Origin: Streptomyces xanthii
Lineage (GTDB): Bacteria; Actinomycetota; Actinomycetes; Streptomycetales; Streptomycetaceae
Direction of reading: 5' to 3'
NCBI RefSeq assembly: GCF_014621695.1
Contig: NZ_CP061281.1
Coordinates: 496,001-560,000, forward strand
Length of the DNA stretch: 64,000 bases
Positions 36,550 to 45,700 of the stretch are shown here, in pieces. The notes beneath the pieces are model-generated. The model saw only the letters and a program-made list of their open reading frames with translations. It was not told the DNA's origin and ran no database searches. A program made the position numbers and the translations under genes. Each line of letters begins with the position of its first letter. Position 1 is the stretch's first letter.

Positions 36550-38295
36550 ATGCCGAACTTCCGGCGTTTCGCTCCGCCCGAGCCGCGGCACGGGTGGCGG
36601 CATTCGGCCCGGGGCGCCGGGCGTGCCCTCTCCCCGCGCGGGGCGTTCGCCCTGCACGAGGTCGACGGGGCGGTCGTGTTCGCCCTGCGGGCCGCGCTCG
36701 CGACGGGGGTCGTGGCGGTGCCGCTGAGCGTGGCCGGCCGGCCCGACCTCGCGGTGTACGCGACGCTCGGCTCGCTCACCACGACGTTCGGACGCAATCT
36801 GCCCTACGCGCGCCGCGTCCGGGTCCTCTCGGTGGCCGCGCTCGCGATGACCGCCGCCGTGGCCACGGGGTCGGCGCTCGCCGTCGCGGCGGATCCGCAC
36901 GCGGGCGGGGCGGGGGCGCTGGCGGTGGTCGCGGCGACGGCCGTGGTGGCCGGGATCGCGAAGTTCGTCTGCGACGTCACGCGGGTCGGCGGACTCGGCG
37001 CGGTCCTGCTGCTCTTCGCTTTCGCGGTCGCGGCGAACGGGGCACCGGCCGCCGGCGACGTCCTCCCCCGCACCGGGCTCGCGGCGGCCGGCGCGGGCTG
37101 CGCCTGGCTGCTCGGGGTCGCGGGCGTGCTCCTGCACCCGGACCGGCCGCAGCGGCTCGCGGTGGCCATGGCGCTGCGCCGCGTGGCGGACCTGCTGGAC
37201 GTCACCGGGGGCGCGGCCGGCCCGGCGACCCGGTCCGTACGGCATCGCGCGACGGTCGCCGTGCTGCACGCCTACCACTGCCTCGGCGTCCCTCCGCCGA
37301 CGCGCACCCCCCGCGCCGTGCCCGGCGGTCAGGCCGATTTCGTCCGGCTCACCGATCTGGCCTGGTCCCTGCTGACCGGCCCCGGAGGCGCACCGGCAGC
37401 GGCGGCGGGCCCGGTCGCACGCGGGCTGCGCGCCCAGGCCCGGCTGCTCACGGGCCGCAGGCGCCGGGTGCCGCCGATCGTGGATCCCCTGCGGTCCCGG
37501 TCGGGCGCGCCGGAGCCGCATCCGCCGGAGGACCCGGGCGCGATGCGCGCCACCGAGCTGCTGCTGGGGCGCCCCGGCGGGCGGGAGCGGCTCGCGGCGG
37601 CGGCCGTTCCGGCATGGCGGATGGCGATCGGCACGGGCGCGGCGGGCGCGGTCGCCGCGCTGCTCGGTCTGGAGCACGGCTACTGGGCGGCGATCTCGGC
37701 GGCCGCCGTGCTGCACTCGGTGAACGTCCGCACCACCGCCCAGCGCGCCGTCCAGCGGACCCTGGGCACCGGGGTCGGTCTGCTCCTCGCGCTCGCCGTA
37801 CTCGGCCTGCACCTGGCGCCGGTGACGCTGACCGTGGTGATCGTGGTGCTGGAGTTCCTGCTGGAGTACGTCGCGGCCCGCAACTACGCGCTGGCCGTCG
37901 TCTTCCTCACCCCGATCGCCCTGCTCCTCACGGAGCTGGCGGTCCCGGCCCCCGCGGGCGAACTGGTCCTGGACCGCGTCCTCGGCAGTGTCGTGGGCAT
38001 CGCGGTGGGCCTGCTGTGCGCCCTGCTGATCGTCCACGACCGCGCCGCCGTACGGGTCGAGCGGGCGCTGGCGGAGTGCCGGAGCGTGGCGGCGGACGCG
38101 GAGCAGGCCCTGACCGGCCCGCCGAGTCCCCTGCTTCCCGTCGTCCAGGTCCGCCTCGCGCTGGCCGTCGTGGAACTGCGGGAGGCCGACGACACGGCGG
38201 CCGGCGAACTGTGGCCGGCCGGCATCGACCCCACGGAGCTGGCCGCGGCCGAGGGCCGCGCGTACGCGTTGCTCGGCCGCCTGCGCCGTCCCTGA
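36550..38295 (+). CDS. FUSC-family membrane protein
   Basis: 581 aa with two sets of hydrophobic helices (about residues 35-200 and 355-500), the duplicated layout of FUSC/aromatic-acid-exporter-like proteins. [27 protein letters not shown] text and [16 protein letters not shown] near residue 400 are family signatures. It may export aromatic acids or similar compounds; the substrate is unknown. ATG 36550 has AAGGGG about 11 nt upstream. The soluble middle (200-340) is Arg/Pro rich. Confidence 0.85.
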   Translation: MPNFRRFAPPEPRHGWRHSARGAGRALSPRGAFALHEVDGAVVFALRAALATGVVAVPLSVAGRPDLAVYATLGSLTTTFGRNLPYARRVRVLSVAALAMTAAVATGSALAVAADPHAGGAGALAVVAATAVVAGIAKFVCDVTRVGGLGAVLLLFAFAVAANGAPAAGDVLPRTGLAAAGAGCAWLLGVAGVLLHPDRPQRLAVAMALRRVADLLDVTGGAAGPATRSVRHRATVAVLHAYHCLGVPPPTRTPRAVPGGQADFVRLTDLAWSLLTGPGGAPAAAAGPVARGLRAQARLLTGRRRRVPPIVDPLRSRSGAPEPHPPEDPGAMRATELLLGRPGGRERLAAAAVPAWRMAIGTGAAGAVAALLGLEHGYWAAISAAAVLHSVNVRTTAQRAVQRTLGTGVGLLLALAVLGLHLAPVTLTVVIVVLEFLLEYVAARNYALAVVFLTPIALLLTELAVPAPAGELVLDRVLGSVVGIAVGLLCALLIVHDRAAVRVERALAECRSVAADAEQALTGPPSPLLPVVQVRLALAVVELREADDTAAGELWPAGIDPTELAAAEGRAYALLGRLRRP

Positions 38296-38310
38296 CGGTC
38301 GGCCCCCCGC

Positions 38311-38949
38311 TCAGTAGCGCTGCGCCTTGGCGATCTTCGCGGTGAGGTGCGGCTCGGGCGGCTTGGTGCTGATGGCCAGAGGCTGCGCGCGCTCGCCCGG
38401 GTCCAGGTCCCGGGCCCCGACGACGGTGGATTCCACGACCTTGCCGTCGGCGTCGCTGAAGTCGACCTGGACCGCGTACGAAGCCTTCTGGTCCGTGCTG
38501 TTGGTGATGTGGACGACGAGGGCGCGGACGTTGTCCGTCTGGGCGAGCGGCTTGCCGGTGAGGGAGACGTCCTTCATCGCGTTGCCCTGGCCGTCCGCGG
38601 AGTCGAGCGCCTTGCGGTACTCCTGGCGGTTGCGTTCGACGTCGGCGGAGACGGAGGCCTCGAAGTCGTGGGCGCGCCGGGAGGCCGACGCCTCGGCGGA
38701 CGCGGCGGCCTCCGATGCCGCGGACTCGGCCTCCGAGGCCTTCGAGGCGAGCGGGGACGGCGGTTCGCCCGAGAAGTTGGAGCGTTCGGGGGCGGTGGGA
38801 CGCGGGCTGGCGCTCGGGCCTGACTCGTCCCCGCCGTCGTCACCGCACGCGGTGAGTCCCGCGGCCCCGGCGAGCACGGTGCAGACGGCCAGGGCGACCG
38901 GCCCGCGCAGGGTCCGGCGGGAGCGTCCGCGCGGCAGGTCTGACCTCAT
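38311..38949 (-). CDS. Secreted lipoprotein with FxLYD-like domain
   Basis: 212 aa. The signal peptide ends at LTAC (Cys35), a lipobox. A disordered Ser/Ala/Glu-rich segment follows (residues 40-95, repeated SEAESAASEAAAS). The C-terminal 90 residues (VRALVVHITNSTDQKASYAV) resemble FxLYD-type beta-sandwich domains. It is exported and lipid-anchored; function unknown. It lies 48 nt after the eRF1-like gene on the same strand. Confidence 0.8.
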   Translation of the reverse strand: MRSDLPRGRSRRTLRGPVALAVCTVLAGAAGLTACGDDGGDESGPSASPRPTAPERSNFSGEPPSPLASKASEAESAASEAAASAEASASRRAHDFEASVSADVERNRQEYRKALDSADGQGNAMKDVSLTGKPLAQTDNVRALVVHITNSTDQKASYAVQVDFSDADGKVVESTVVGARDLDPGERAQPLAISTKPPEPHLTAKIAKAQRY

Positions 38950-38997
38950 CAGCGATCCTCTTTCGGTTTCACGGGGGCGGCGTCCGTTCGCGGGCCG

Positions 38998-40092
38998 TCA
39001 GAAGCGCAGGGCCGCGGCGATGTGCCCGGCCTCCGCGAGCGTGCCGTCGGCCACGAACACGACCTGGGCACCGGTCTCCAGGGCGGACTCCACGATCTCG
39101 TCGACGATGTCGTGCACGGCGTCGAGGTCGCCGTCGGCCGCCGGGGCGAGATGGCCCTCGCCCGCACGCACCGTGACCCGGAAGTTCTCCTCCACGACGA
39201 GCCGCCGGATGCGCCCGTCGGCCGCCTCCTGCCACACCTCGTCGACGCCTGCGGCGTAGGTGTTGGCGCCGCGGGCCCGGTCGAGGTCGGCGAGCGCCTC
39301 GGCCGTCTCGCGCTCGGCGTCGGCCGTGCGCGCGGGTGCGACGGCCCGGGCGACCGCGTCGGCCCTGCCGTGGGAGAGGCCGCCGAAGGGCACCTGGGCC
39401 GAGCCGTGGGCGGCGGTGCCGCTCTCGGTGAGCAGGGACAGTGCGGCGGGTTCGCCCGTCACGTAGAGGGGGCGCGGCTCGGCGCGCAGCAGTTCGGCGA
39501 GGATGCCGTCCGCCTCGCGGAAGAACTGCCGTGTGGCCTCGTCGCGGTAGGTGCTCGGCACGTCGCCGACACGCTCCTTGCGTTCGACGTCGTCGTCCTC
39601 GAGGCTCCGGCTCCGCGGGAAGCCGTGCCCGGTGTCCTCCACGACGCGGTTGCCCCGCCCGTCCCAGAGCGTGATGCGGTCGGCGGCGACGGAGAGCACC
39701 CAGTACGGATGGGCCGCGGCGTCGGCCGCGACCAGGTTGCGGGTCAGGAACGTGTCGGCGACGACGACCCGGGCGGGCACCTCCCGGTCGATGGCCCAGA
39801 CCTGGTGCTCGCCGGGGGCGGCGAACAGGACGAGCCCGTCCTTGGCGTGCACGAGGTCGGCCTCCTGCACGGCCGCGCGCAGATGCTTCAGGACGTCCTC
39901 GCGCCGCTCCTTGGTGACGCCGGGGTCGGCGTCCAACTGCCGGACCGCGTCGTCGACGAGGTTGCCCAGCCGGACGGGGTCCTGGGCGTCGTCCGGCGGG
40001 CGCCGGTGGGTGGTCATCGCCAGCGAGACGGCGGGGTACGAGCGCGGCCGGCGCAGCTCGCGGAGGATCTCCGGGTTGAGCGAGGAGTACAT
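38998..40092 (-). CDS. Bacterial eRF1-like protein (baeRF, family 3 type)
   Basis: 364 aa. The N-terminus (ILRELRRPRSYPAVSLAMTT) and the order of domains match bacterial/archaeal eRF1-related proteins (baeRF), sometimes labelled chemotaxis protein. A central YVTGEPAALSLLTE strand and a C-terminal domain (GAQVVFVADGTLAEAGHIAAAL) recall the eRF1/Pelota domain 3. No GGQ motif is seen. baeRF proteins are proposed to act at ribosomes under stress, but the role is not established. It is divergent from arcD-arcA. Confidence 0.8.
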   Translation of the reverse strand: MYSSLNPEILRELRRPRSYPAVSLAMTTHRRPPDDAQDPVRLGNLVDDAVRQLDADPGVTKERREDVLKHLRAAVQEADLVHAKDGLVLFAAPGEHQVWAIDREVPARVVVADTFLTRNLVAADAAAHPYWVLSVAADRITLWDGRGNRVVEDTGHGFPRSRSLEDDDVERKERVGDVPSTYRDEATRQFFREADGILAELLRAEPRPLYVTGEPAALSLLTESGTAAHGSAQVPFGGLSHGRADAVARAVAPARTADAERETAEALADLDRARGANTYAAGVDEVWQEAADGRIRRLVVEENFRVTVRAGEGHLAPAADGDLDAVHDIVDEIVESALETGAQVVFVADGTLAEAGHIAAALRF

Positions 40093-40223
40093 GCCTGGAT
40101 GCCCCTTCCAAAGGCCAGATCACCCCATCCTGCCTATACAACGAAGATCCGGCAAAAGGTGCATAACGACACGAAACGGTACAAGAATGTGACCGAGCAT
40201 CACCCGGCGAGGAGAGGCACGGC

Positions 40224-41702
40224 ATGGAGCAGGCTTCCTCCGGCAGCACCGAGCAGGCCTCCCCCGGCAACGCGGGCACGTCGTCCCCGCCCGCCGCCCG
40301 GCTGACGCTCTTCACCCTCACCACCCTGGTCATCGGCTCCATGGTCGGCGCCGGCGTCTTCTCGCTGCCGAGCCGCTTCGCCGAGGAGACCGGGGTCGCC
40401 GGCGCGCTCATCGCGTGGGCGATCGCCGGCACCGGCATGCTCATGCTCGCCTTCGTCTTCCAGTCGCTCGCCGTACGCAGACCCGACCTCGACGCGGGCG
40501 TCTACGCCTACGCCAAGGCGGGGTTCGGCGAGTACGTGGGCTTCTTCTCCGCGTTCGGCTACTGGGCGAGCTCCTGCGTCGGCAACGTGACGTACTGGGT
40601 CCTGATCATGTCGACGGTCGGCGCGATCTGGCCCGCGCTCGGCGACGGCGACACCGCTCTCGCCGTGGTGCTGTCCTCCGCCGGCCTGTGGGCGTTCTTC
40701 CTGATGATCCGGCGCGGCGTGAAGGAGGCCACGGCCATCAACCGGATCGTCACGGTCGCCAAGGTCGTGCCCATCCTCGTCTTCGTCGTCCTCGCCCTGG
40801 TCTACTTCGACCCGGGCGTCTTCGCCGACAACTGGGGCGGCGCCGACTACGCCGGTTCCCTCTTCAGCCAGGTTCGCGGCACCATGCTCGCCACCGTCTT
40901 CGTGTTCCTCGGCGTCGAGGGCGCCAGCGTCTACTCCCGGCACGCGAAACGCCGCGAGGACGTCGGCCGGGCGACCCTGCTGGGCTTCGTCAGCGTCTTC
41001 GCGATCTTCGCGTCCGTGGTCATCGTCTCGTACGGGATCCTGCCGATGGACCGGATCGCCGGGCTGCGCCAGCCGTCCATGGCCGGGGTCCTGGAGGAGG
41101 CGGTCGGCACCTGGGGCAAGGTCTTCATCAGCGTCGGGCTGATCGTGTCCGTGCTCGGCGCCTACCTGGCCTGGACGCTGATGGCGGCCGAGGTGCTGTT
41201 CGTCGCCGCCAAGGACGACGACATGCCCCGCTTCCTGCGCCGCGCCAACCGAGCCGACGTCCCCGTCCCCGCGCTGCTCCTGACGACGCTCCTCACCCAG
41301 GTGGTGCTCGTCGTCACCGCGTTCTCCAGCGACGCCTTCAACTTCGCGCTCGACCTGACCAGTGCGCTGTCCCTCATCCCGTACCTGCTCGCCGCCGCCT
41401 TCGCCGCGAAGACCGGACTGCGCCCCGACCCCCGTACGACCGGCGGCCGGACCTCGGGGCGCGAGACGACCATCGCGCTCGTGGCGACGCTCTACACCGC
41501 ATTCCTGCTCTACGCGGCCGGGCTGAGATTCGTCCTCATCTCGTTCGTCCTCTACGCACCGGCCACGATCCTGTTCGTGATGGCGCGGCGGGAACAGGGC
41601 AGGCGCCTGTTCTCCCCGCGCGAGCTCCTCGTCCTCGCGGTCTCCGTGGCCGGCGCCGTCCTCGGCGTCGTGGCCCTGGCCGCCGGCTGGATCAGCCTCT
41701 GA
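40224..41702 (+). CDS. arcD: APC-family arginine/ornithine antiporter
   Basis: 492 aa with 12 hydrophobic helices. The N-terminal GSMVGAGVFSLPSRF (residues 38-52) is the substrate-binding TM1 of basic amino-acid antiporters, and the C-terminal half fits the ArcD/LysI type. GAGGAGAG lies about 8 nt before ATG 40224. It is followed after 18 nt by arginine deiminase, supporting arginine:ornithine (or citrulline) exchange. Confidence 0.88.
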   Translation: MEQASSGSTEQASPGNAGTSSPPAARLTLFTLTTLVIGSMVGAGVFSLPSRFAEETGVAGALIAWAIAGTGMLMLAFVFQSLAVRRPDLDAGVYAYAKAGFGEYVGFFSAFGYWASSCVGNVTYWVLIMSTVGAIWPALGDGDTALAVVLSSAGLWAFFLMIRRGVKEATAINRIVTVAKVVPILVFVVLALVYFDPGVFADNWGGADYAGSLFSQVRGTMLATVFVFLGVEGASVYSRHAKRREDVGRATLLGFVSVFAIFASVVIVSYGILPMDRIAGLRQPSMAGVLEEAVGTWGKVFISVGLIVSVLGAYLAWTLMAAEVLFVAAKDDDMPRFLRRANRADVPVPALLLTTLLTQVVLVVTAFSSDAFNFALDLTSALSLIPYLLAAAFAAKTGLRPDPRTTGGRTSGRETTIALVATLYTAFLLYAAGLRFVLISFVLYAPATILFVMARREQGRRLFSPRELLVLAVSVAGAVLGVVALAAGWISL

Positions 41703-41720
41703 CCCCCGGGAAGGCACACC

Positions 41721-42983
41721 GTGAACGACCGCTCCCCCCTGCCCTCCGCCGCGTACGGCGTCCACTCCGAGGTCGGCCGGCTGCGCAAGGTCCTGGTCTG
41801 CGCCCCGGGACTCGCCCACCGCAGACTCACCCCGACCAACTCGGACGACCTCCTCTTCGACGACGTCATGTGGGTGGAGAACGCCCAGCGCGACCACGCC
41901 GCCTTCGTGGCCGAGCTGCGCGGGCGCGGCGTCGACGTCGTGGAGCTGCACGAGGTGCTGGCCCGCACCATGGCGATCCCCGAGGCCAGGTCCTGGCTGC
42001 TCGACCGGAAGATCACCGCGAACCAGGTCGGGATCGGACTCATCGACGACACCCGCGCGTTCCTCGACACTCTGGAGCCGCACCTGCTCGCCGAGTACCT
42101 GATCGGCGGCCTCGCCACGGCCGACCTCCCCGACGCCTACCGTTCGCCGTACGTCGGCCTGGCGCGCGAGTCCACGGGCGCGCGCGAGTACCTGATGCCG
42201 CCGTTGCCCAACACCCTCTACACCCGCGACACCACGTGCTGGCTGTACGGCGGCCTCACGCTCAACCCCCTCTACTGGCCGGCCCGGCACGACGAGACGC
42301 TGCTCATGAAGGCCGTCTACCTCTTCCACCCCGACTTCACCGGCTCACGGGTGTGGTGGGGAGATCCCGAACGCGACTGGGGTCAGGCCACGTTCGAGGG
42401 CGGCGACATCATGCCCGTCGGCAACGGTGTCGTCCTGATGGGCATGAGCGAACGCACGTCACGACAGGCCGTCACCCAGGTCGCACGGGCCCTGTTCGAG
42501 AACGGCGCCGCCGAGCAGGTGATCGTCGCGGGCATGCCCAGGCTGCGCTCGGCGATGCACCTGGACACCGTCTTCACGTTCGCGGACCGCGACATCGTCA
42601 CCCTCTACCCGCGGATCATGGAGTCGGTGCACACGTTCACGCTGCGCCCCAGCGACCGGGCCCCGGGTCTCGACCTCACCGACGAGGGCTCGACCCCGTT
42701 CGTCGATGTCGTCGCGAAGGCGCTCGGCCTGCCCGGCCTGCAGGTCATCGAGACCGGCGGCGACGTGTACGCGTCCGAGCGCCAGCAGTGGGACAGCGGC
42801 AACAACGCCGTGGCCCTCGAACCCGGCGTCGTCTTCACGTACGACCGCAACACCCAGACGAACGCCCTGCTGCGCAAGGCCGGCGTCGAGGTCATCACCA
42901 TCGTCGGGGCCGAGCTGGGCCGGGGCCGCGGCGGCGGGCACTGCATGACGTGCCCGATCGTCCGCGACCCGGTCGACTACTGA
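41721..42983 (+). CDS. arcA: Arginine deiminase
   Basis: 420 aa. It converts L-arginine to L-citrulline and ammonia. The nucleophile is Cys408 in GGGHCMTCP, and the acidic and His catalytic residues fall in FEGGDIM and the MHLDTVFTF segment. The N-terminal [15 protein letters not shown] is typical. GTG 41721 is preceded by GGGAAGG. It is co-transcribed with arcD. Ornithine carbamoyltransferase and carbamate kinase are not in this window, so only the first step and the exchanger are local. Confidence 0.95.
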   Translation: MNDRSPLPSAAYGVHSEVGRLRKVLVCAPGLAHRRLTPTNSDDLLFDDVMWVENAQRDHAAFVAELRGRGVDVVELHEVLARTMAIPEARSWLLDRKITANQVGIGLIDDTRAFLDTLEPHLLAEYLIGGLATADLPDAYRSPYVGLARESTGAREYLMPPLPNTLYTRDTTCWLYGGLTLNPLYWPARHDETLLMKAVYLFHPDFTGSRVWWGDPERDWGQATFEGGDIMPVGNGVVLMGMSERTSRQAVTQVARALFENGAAEQVIVAGMPRLRSAMHLDTVFTFADRDIVTLYPRIMESVHTFTLRPSDRAPGLDLTDEGSTPFVDVVAKALGLPGLQVIETGGDVYASERQQWDSGNNAVALEPGVVFTYDRNTQTNALLRKAGVEVITIVGAELGRGRGGGHCMTCPIVRDPVDY

Positions 42984-42994
42984 CGCCTCTGCGT

Positions 42995-43375
42995 TCAGCG
43001 GGGACCGCCGGCACCGCGCGCGAGCGCCAGCACGCTCAGCCCGAACATGAGCACGCCCAGCGGCAGATGGACCGACGGCACGTGCGCGACACCGAGCACG
43101 ACCTGCGCCGAGGCCAGCAGCAGGAAGCCGGTGGCGTGCCACACGGGCCGGACCGGACCGCCGCCCGGCTTCCACGCCAGCACGGCCGCGAGCAGGTACA
43201 GCATCGACGCCGCGTACATCACGCGGGCCCCGGCGCTGTGCAGCGCCTCCCCGTAGGAGGCGGTGAGCAGCAGTCCCGCCGAGACGGCCTGGAGGAAGAT
43301 CGTCGCGGTCTGCACCGCGATCGCGACGCGCAGGAACGAGACGGTGCGCCGGGTGGTCGTCACGTGGGTGGTCAT
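42995..43375 (-). CDS. Four-helix membrane protein next to ECF41 sigma gene
   Basis: 126 aa with four hydrophobic helices, resembling small DUF6220-type proteins. No catalytic motif. AGAGGA lies about 8 nt before ATG 43375. It is divergent from the ECF41 sigma gene (98 nt between), which makes it a likely target of that factor. The function is unknown. Confidence 0.75.
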   Translation of the reverse strand: MTTHVTTTRRTVSFLRVAIAVQTATIFLQAVSAGLLLTASYGEALHSAGARVMYAASMLYLLAAVLAWKPGGGPVRPVWHATGFLLLASAQVVLGVAHVPSVHLPLGVLMFGLSVLALARGAGGPR

Positions 43376-43473
43376 GGCCTGGTCCTCTTTCCCGCCCGGG
43401 GGCAGTCGGTCGATAAGGTCTCGACAGGCCGACGACGCAGGCCGGCGAAAGGTAAGGCGAGGGGGCGGTCGGT

Positions 43474-44394
43474 GTGGGGACGGCGGGAGCGGACACGGAC
43501 GCGGTCGCGGGTGAGCGGCGCCAACTGCTCAATGTGGCCTACCGGTTGCTCGGTTCGCTGGCCGAGGCGGAGGACGCGGTGCAGGAGGCGTACGCCCGCT
43601 GGTACGCGCTGCCCGGGGACCGCAGGGACGCGATCGCGGCGCCGGGCGCCTGGCTGACGACGGTGACCGGCCGGATCTGCCTGGACGTGCTCGGCTCGGC
43701 GCGCGCCCGGCGCGAGCGTTACGTCGGCGCGTGGCTGCCGGAGCCGCTCCCGGACCGGTCCGAGTGGGCGCACGGCCAGGGCGGCGACCCCGCCGAGCAG
43801 ATGGTTCTCGACGAGTCCGTGAGCATGGCGTTCCTCGTCGTCCTGGAGTCGATGACGCCGGCGGAGCGGGTGGCGTTCGTACTGCACGACGTGTTCCGGT
43901 ATCCGTTCGCGGAGATCGCGGAGGTCCTCGGCCGGTCGCCGGCGGCCTGCAAGCAGCTGGCCGCCTCGGCGCGGCGCCGGGCGGGCGCCGCGCGCTCCGA
44001 GGGCGTCGCCGCCGGGCAGGCGGACGCGGTGCGGCAGGTCAGGCGGGCCTGGGAGGCGAAGGACATCGCCGCGCTCGTCGGTCTGCTCGCCCCGTCCGCC
44101 GTGATGACCGCGGACGGCGGCGGTCTGGCGGGGGCCGCGCTGCGCCCGGTCGAGGGGGCGGCGCGCATCGCCTCGTACATGGTGGCGATCGCCGACAAGG
44201 CGCCGGGCCTGGAACTCCTGGAGCGCACGGTCAACGGCGCGCCGGGCCTCGTCGCGCTCCGGGACGGCGTGGTGCTGACGGTGGCCGCGTTCGATCTCGC
44301 CGGGGGACGGGTCGCGCGGATCTGGGTGGTGCGCAATCCGGAGAAGCTGCGGGCCTGGTCGGGCGAGGACCGAGGCGCTCTGCCGGGGTGGTGA
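43474..44394 (+). CDS. ECF41-type RNA polymerase sigma factor (SigJ-like)
   Basis: 306 aa. Region 2 (LLNVAYRLLGSLAEAEDAVQ, residues 18-37) and region 4 (ESMTPAERVAFVLHDVFRYP, then FAEIAEVLGRSPAACKQLA) are followed by a SnoaL-like C-terminal domain of about 110 aa. The ECF41 hallmarks DGGG (TADGGGLAG) and NPEKL (VVRNPEKLRAW) are present; this domain tunes activity in place of an anti-sigma factor. GTG 43474 has GAGGGGG upstream. The usual COE-type partner gene is absent next to it. Confidence 0.92.
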   Translation: MGTAGADTDAVAGERRQLLNVAYRLLGSLAEAEDAVQEAYARWYALPGDRRDAIAAPGAWLTTVTGRICLDVLGSARARRERYVGAWLPEPLPDRSEWAHGQGGDPAEQMVLDESVSMAFLVVLESMTPAERVAFVLHDVFRYPFAEIAEVLGRSPAACKQLAASARRRAGAARSEGVAAGQADAVRQVRRAWEAKDIAALVGLLAPSAVMTADGGGLAGAALRPVEGAARIASYMVAIADKAPGLELLERTVNGAPGLVALRDGVVLTVAAFDLAGGRVARIWVVRNPEKLRAWSGEDRGALPGW

Positions 44395-44434
44395 CGCCCT
44401 GTGATAGCTTCCCCAAGCCAGTCGTACCTTTGTG

Positions 44435-44446
44435 CGTACTTGTACG
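44435..44446. promoter_or_regulatory. CGTAC-TT-GTACG palindrome before riboswitch
   Basis: Perfect 5-bp arms around TT, in a GTAC-rich stretch 40-50 nt after the sigma gene stop. It could be an operator of the B12 transport operon or part of the riboswitch's first stem. Confidence 0.3.
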
Positions 44447-44447
44447 T

Positions 44448-44605
44448 ACTCGGGTCAGGGAATCCGGTGCAAGACCGGAACTGACGCGCAGCGGTGAGGG
44501 CGACGGGCGGGGCAACTGCCACTGGGCCGGGGGGGAACCGGGCCCGGGAAGGCGCTCCGTCCGGACGACCCCGAGTCCGAAGACCTGCTGGCGGCCCCGC
44601 CCGTC
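44448..44605 (+). promoter_or_regulatory. Cobalamin riboswitch
   Basis: The conserved blocks of a B12 riboswitch occur in order: GGGAATCCGGTGCAAGACCG with GAACTGACGCGCAGCGGTGAG after it, GCCACTGG, GGGAAGGCG, then the B12 box GAGTCCGAAGACCTGC. It lies in the leader of the ABC importer genes at 44669-47483 and should lower their expression when adenosylcobalamin is plentiful. The exact ends are approximate. Confidence 0.93.
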
Positions 44606-44632
44606 CACCGGCCGGGGCGGACCGTTGGCCGG
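44594..44632 (+). promoter_or_regulatory. Competing hairpins after the riboswitch
   Basis: GCCCCG (44594-44599) pairs with CGGGGC (44613-44618), while CCGGCC (44608-44613) pairs with GGCCGG (44627-44632). The two share bases and are mutually exclusive, as expected of an expression platform. No U-tract follows, so control may act on translation or Rho-dependent termination. Confidence 0.45.
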
Positions 44633-44668
44633 CTCCGCGTTTGAGCCCTGGACGCTAAAGGATCTCCC

Positions 44669-45700
44669 GTGCCCTTCGCACGTCTCGCCCGCTTCTGTGC
44701 CCTCGTGCCGATCACCGCGCTGCTGCTCACGGCGTGCGGCTCCGGCGCCCCGTCGGACCGCGCCGGCGACGCGGCCGGAGCCGGTGTCACGCTCACCAAC
44801 TGCGGGCAGCGCGTGCACGTCCCGCACCCGCCGCGCCGCGCCGTCGCCCTCGACCAGGGTTCCGCCGAGATCATGCTGTCCCTCGGCCTCGCCGACCGGA
44901 TGGCGGGCACCGGCACCTGGACCGACCCGGTGCGCCCGAACCTTGCGAAGGCGAACGCGAAGGTGCCGCGCCTCGCGGAGCGCTACCCGTCGTTCGAGAA
45001 GGTCCTCGACACGGAACCCGACTTCGCCGCCGCCTCGTTCGGCTACACCCTCGGCAAGGGCGGCGTGGCACCGCGCGCCTCGTTCGAGAAGCTCGGCGTG
45101 CCGACGTACCTCTCCCCCACCGACTGCGCGGACAAGGACAACAGCGGTGACGGCGACGGCGTCCGCACCGAGGCGCTGACGATGGACACGGTCTACGGCG
45201 AGATCCGGGACCTGGCGCGGATCTTCGACGTGCGCGAGCGCGGCGAGAAGCTGGTGGCGCGGCTCAAGTCGCGGGTGCGGAAGGCCGCTTCGGGCGCGGA
45301 CGCCGAGGGCGTGAGCGTCCTGTACTGGTTCTCCGACTCCAAGTCGCCGTACATGGCGGGCTGTTGCGGCGCGCCCGGCGTCATCACGAACGCGCTCGGG
45401 GTGCGCAACGTCTTCGACGACACCCACGAGGAGTGGCCGCAGATCAACTGGGAGACGGTCGTGGACCGCGATCCGGACGTCCTGGTGATCGGCGATCTGA
45501 CCCGGCGCTCGCAGTCGGCCGAGTCGGCGGCGCAGAAGATCAGGTTCCTGGAGTCCGACCCCGCGACCCGGAACATGAAGGCGGTCCGCGAGAAGCGGTA
45601 CGTGCTGCTCAAGGGGCAGGACCTCAACCCGACGATCCGCACCGTGGACGGCGTGGAGAAGGTGGCGGCGGCGCTGCGCGCGTTCGGCCTCACCAAGTGA
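44669..45700 (+). CDS. Cobalamin-type ABC importer, substrate-binding lipoprotein
   Basis: 343 aa. The signal peptide ends in the lipobox LTAC (Cys22). Two Rossmann-like lobes joined by a long helix (BtuF/FhuD class III fold) are suggested by VALDQGSAEIMLSLGLADRM, SFEKVLDTEPDF and VVDRDPDVLVIGDL. GTG 44669 has AAAGGA about 7 nt upstream. The riboswitch in its leader points to cobalamin or cobamide capture outside the membrane. Its stop overlaps the permease start (GTGA). Confidence 0.9.
   Translation: MPFARLARFCALVPITALLLTACGSGAPSDRAGDAAGAGVTLTNCGQRVHVPHPPRRAVALDQGSAEIMLSLGLADRMAGTGTWTDPVRPNLAKANAKVPRLAERYPSFEKVLDTEPDFAAASFGYTLGKGGVAPRASFEKLGVPTYLSPTDCADKDNSGDGDGVRTEALTMDTVYGEIRDLARIFDVRERGEKLVARLKSRVRKAASGADAEGVSVLYWFSDSKSPYMAGCCGAPGVITNALGVRNVFDDTHEEWPQINWETVVDRDPDVLVIGDLTRRSQSAESAAQKIRFLESDPATRNMKAVREKRYVLLKGQDLNPTIRTVDGVEKVAAALRAFGLTK

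Noticed and set aside
40093..40223. An arginine-repressor box or DevR-type box before arcD
   Set aside because: GTGCATAAC at 40158 resembles a half site, but no second half or full palindrome is present.
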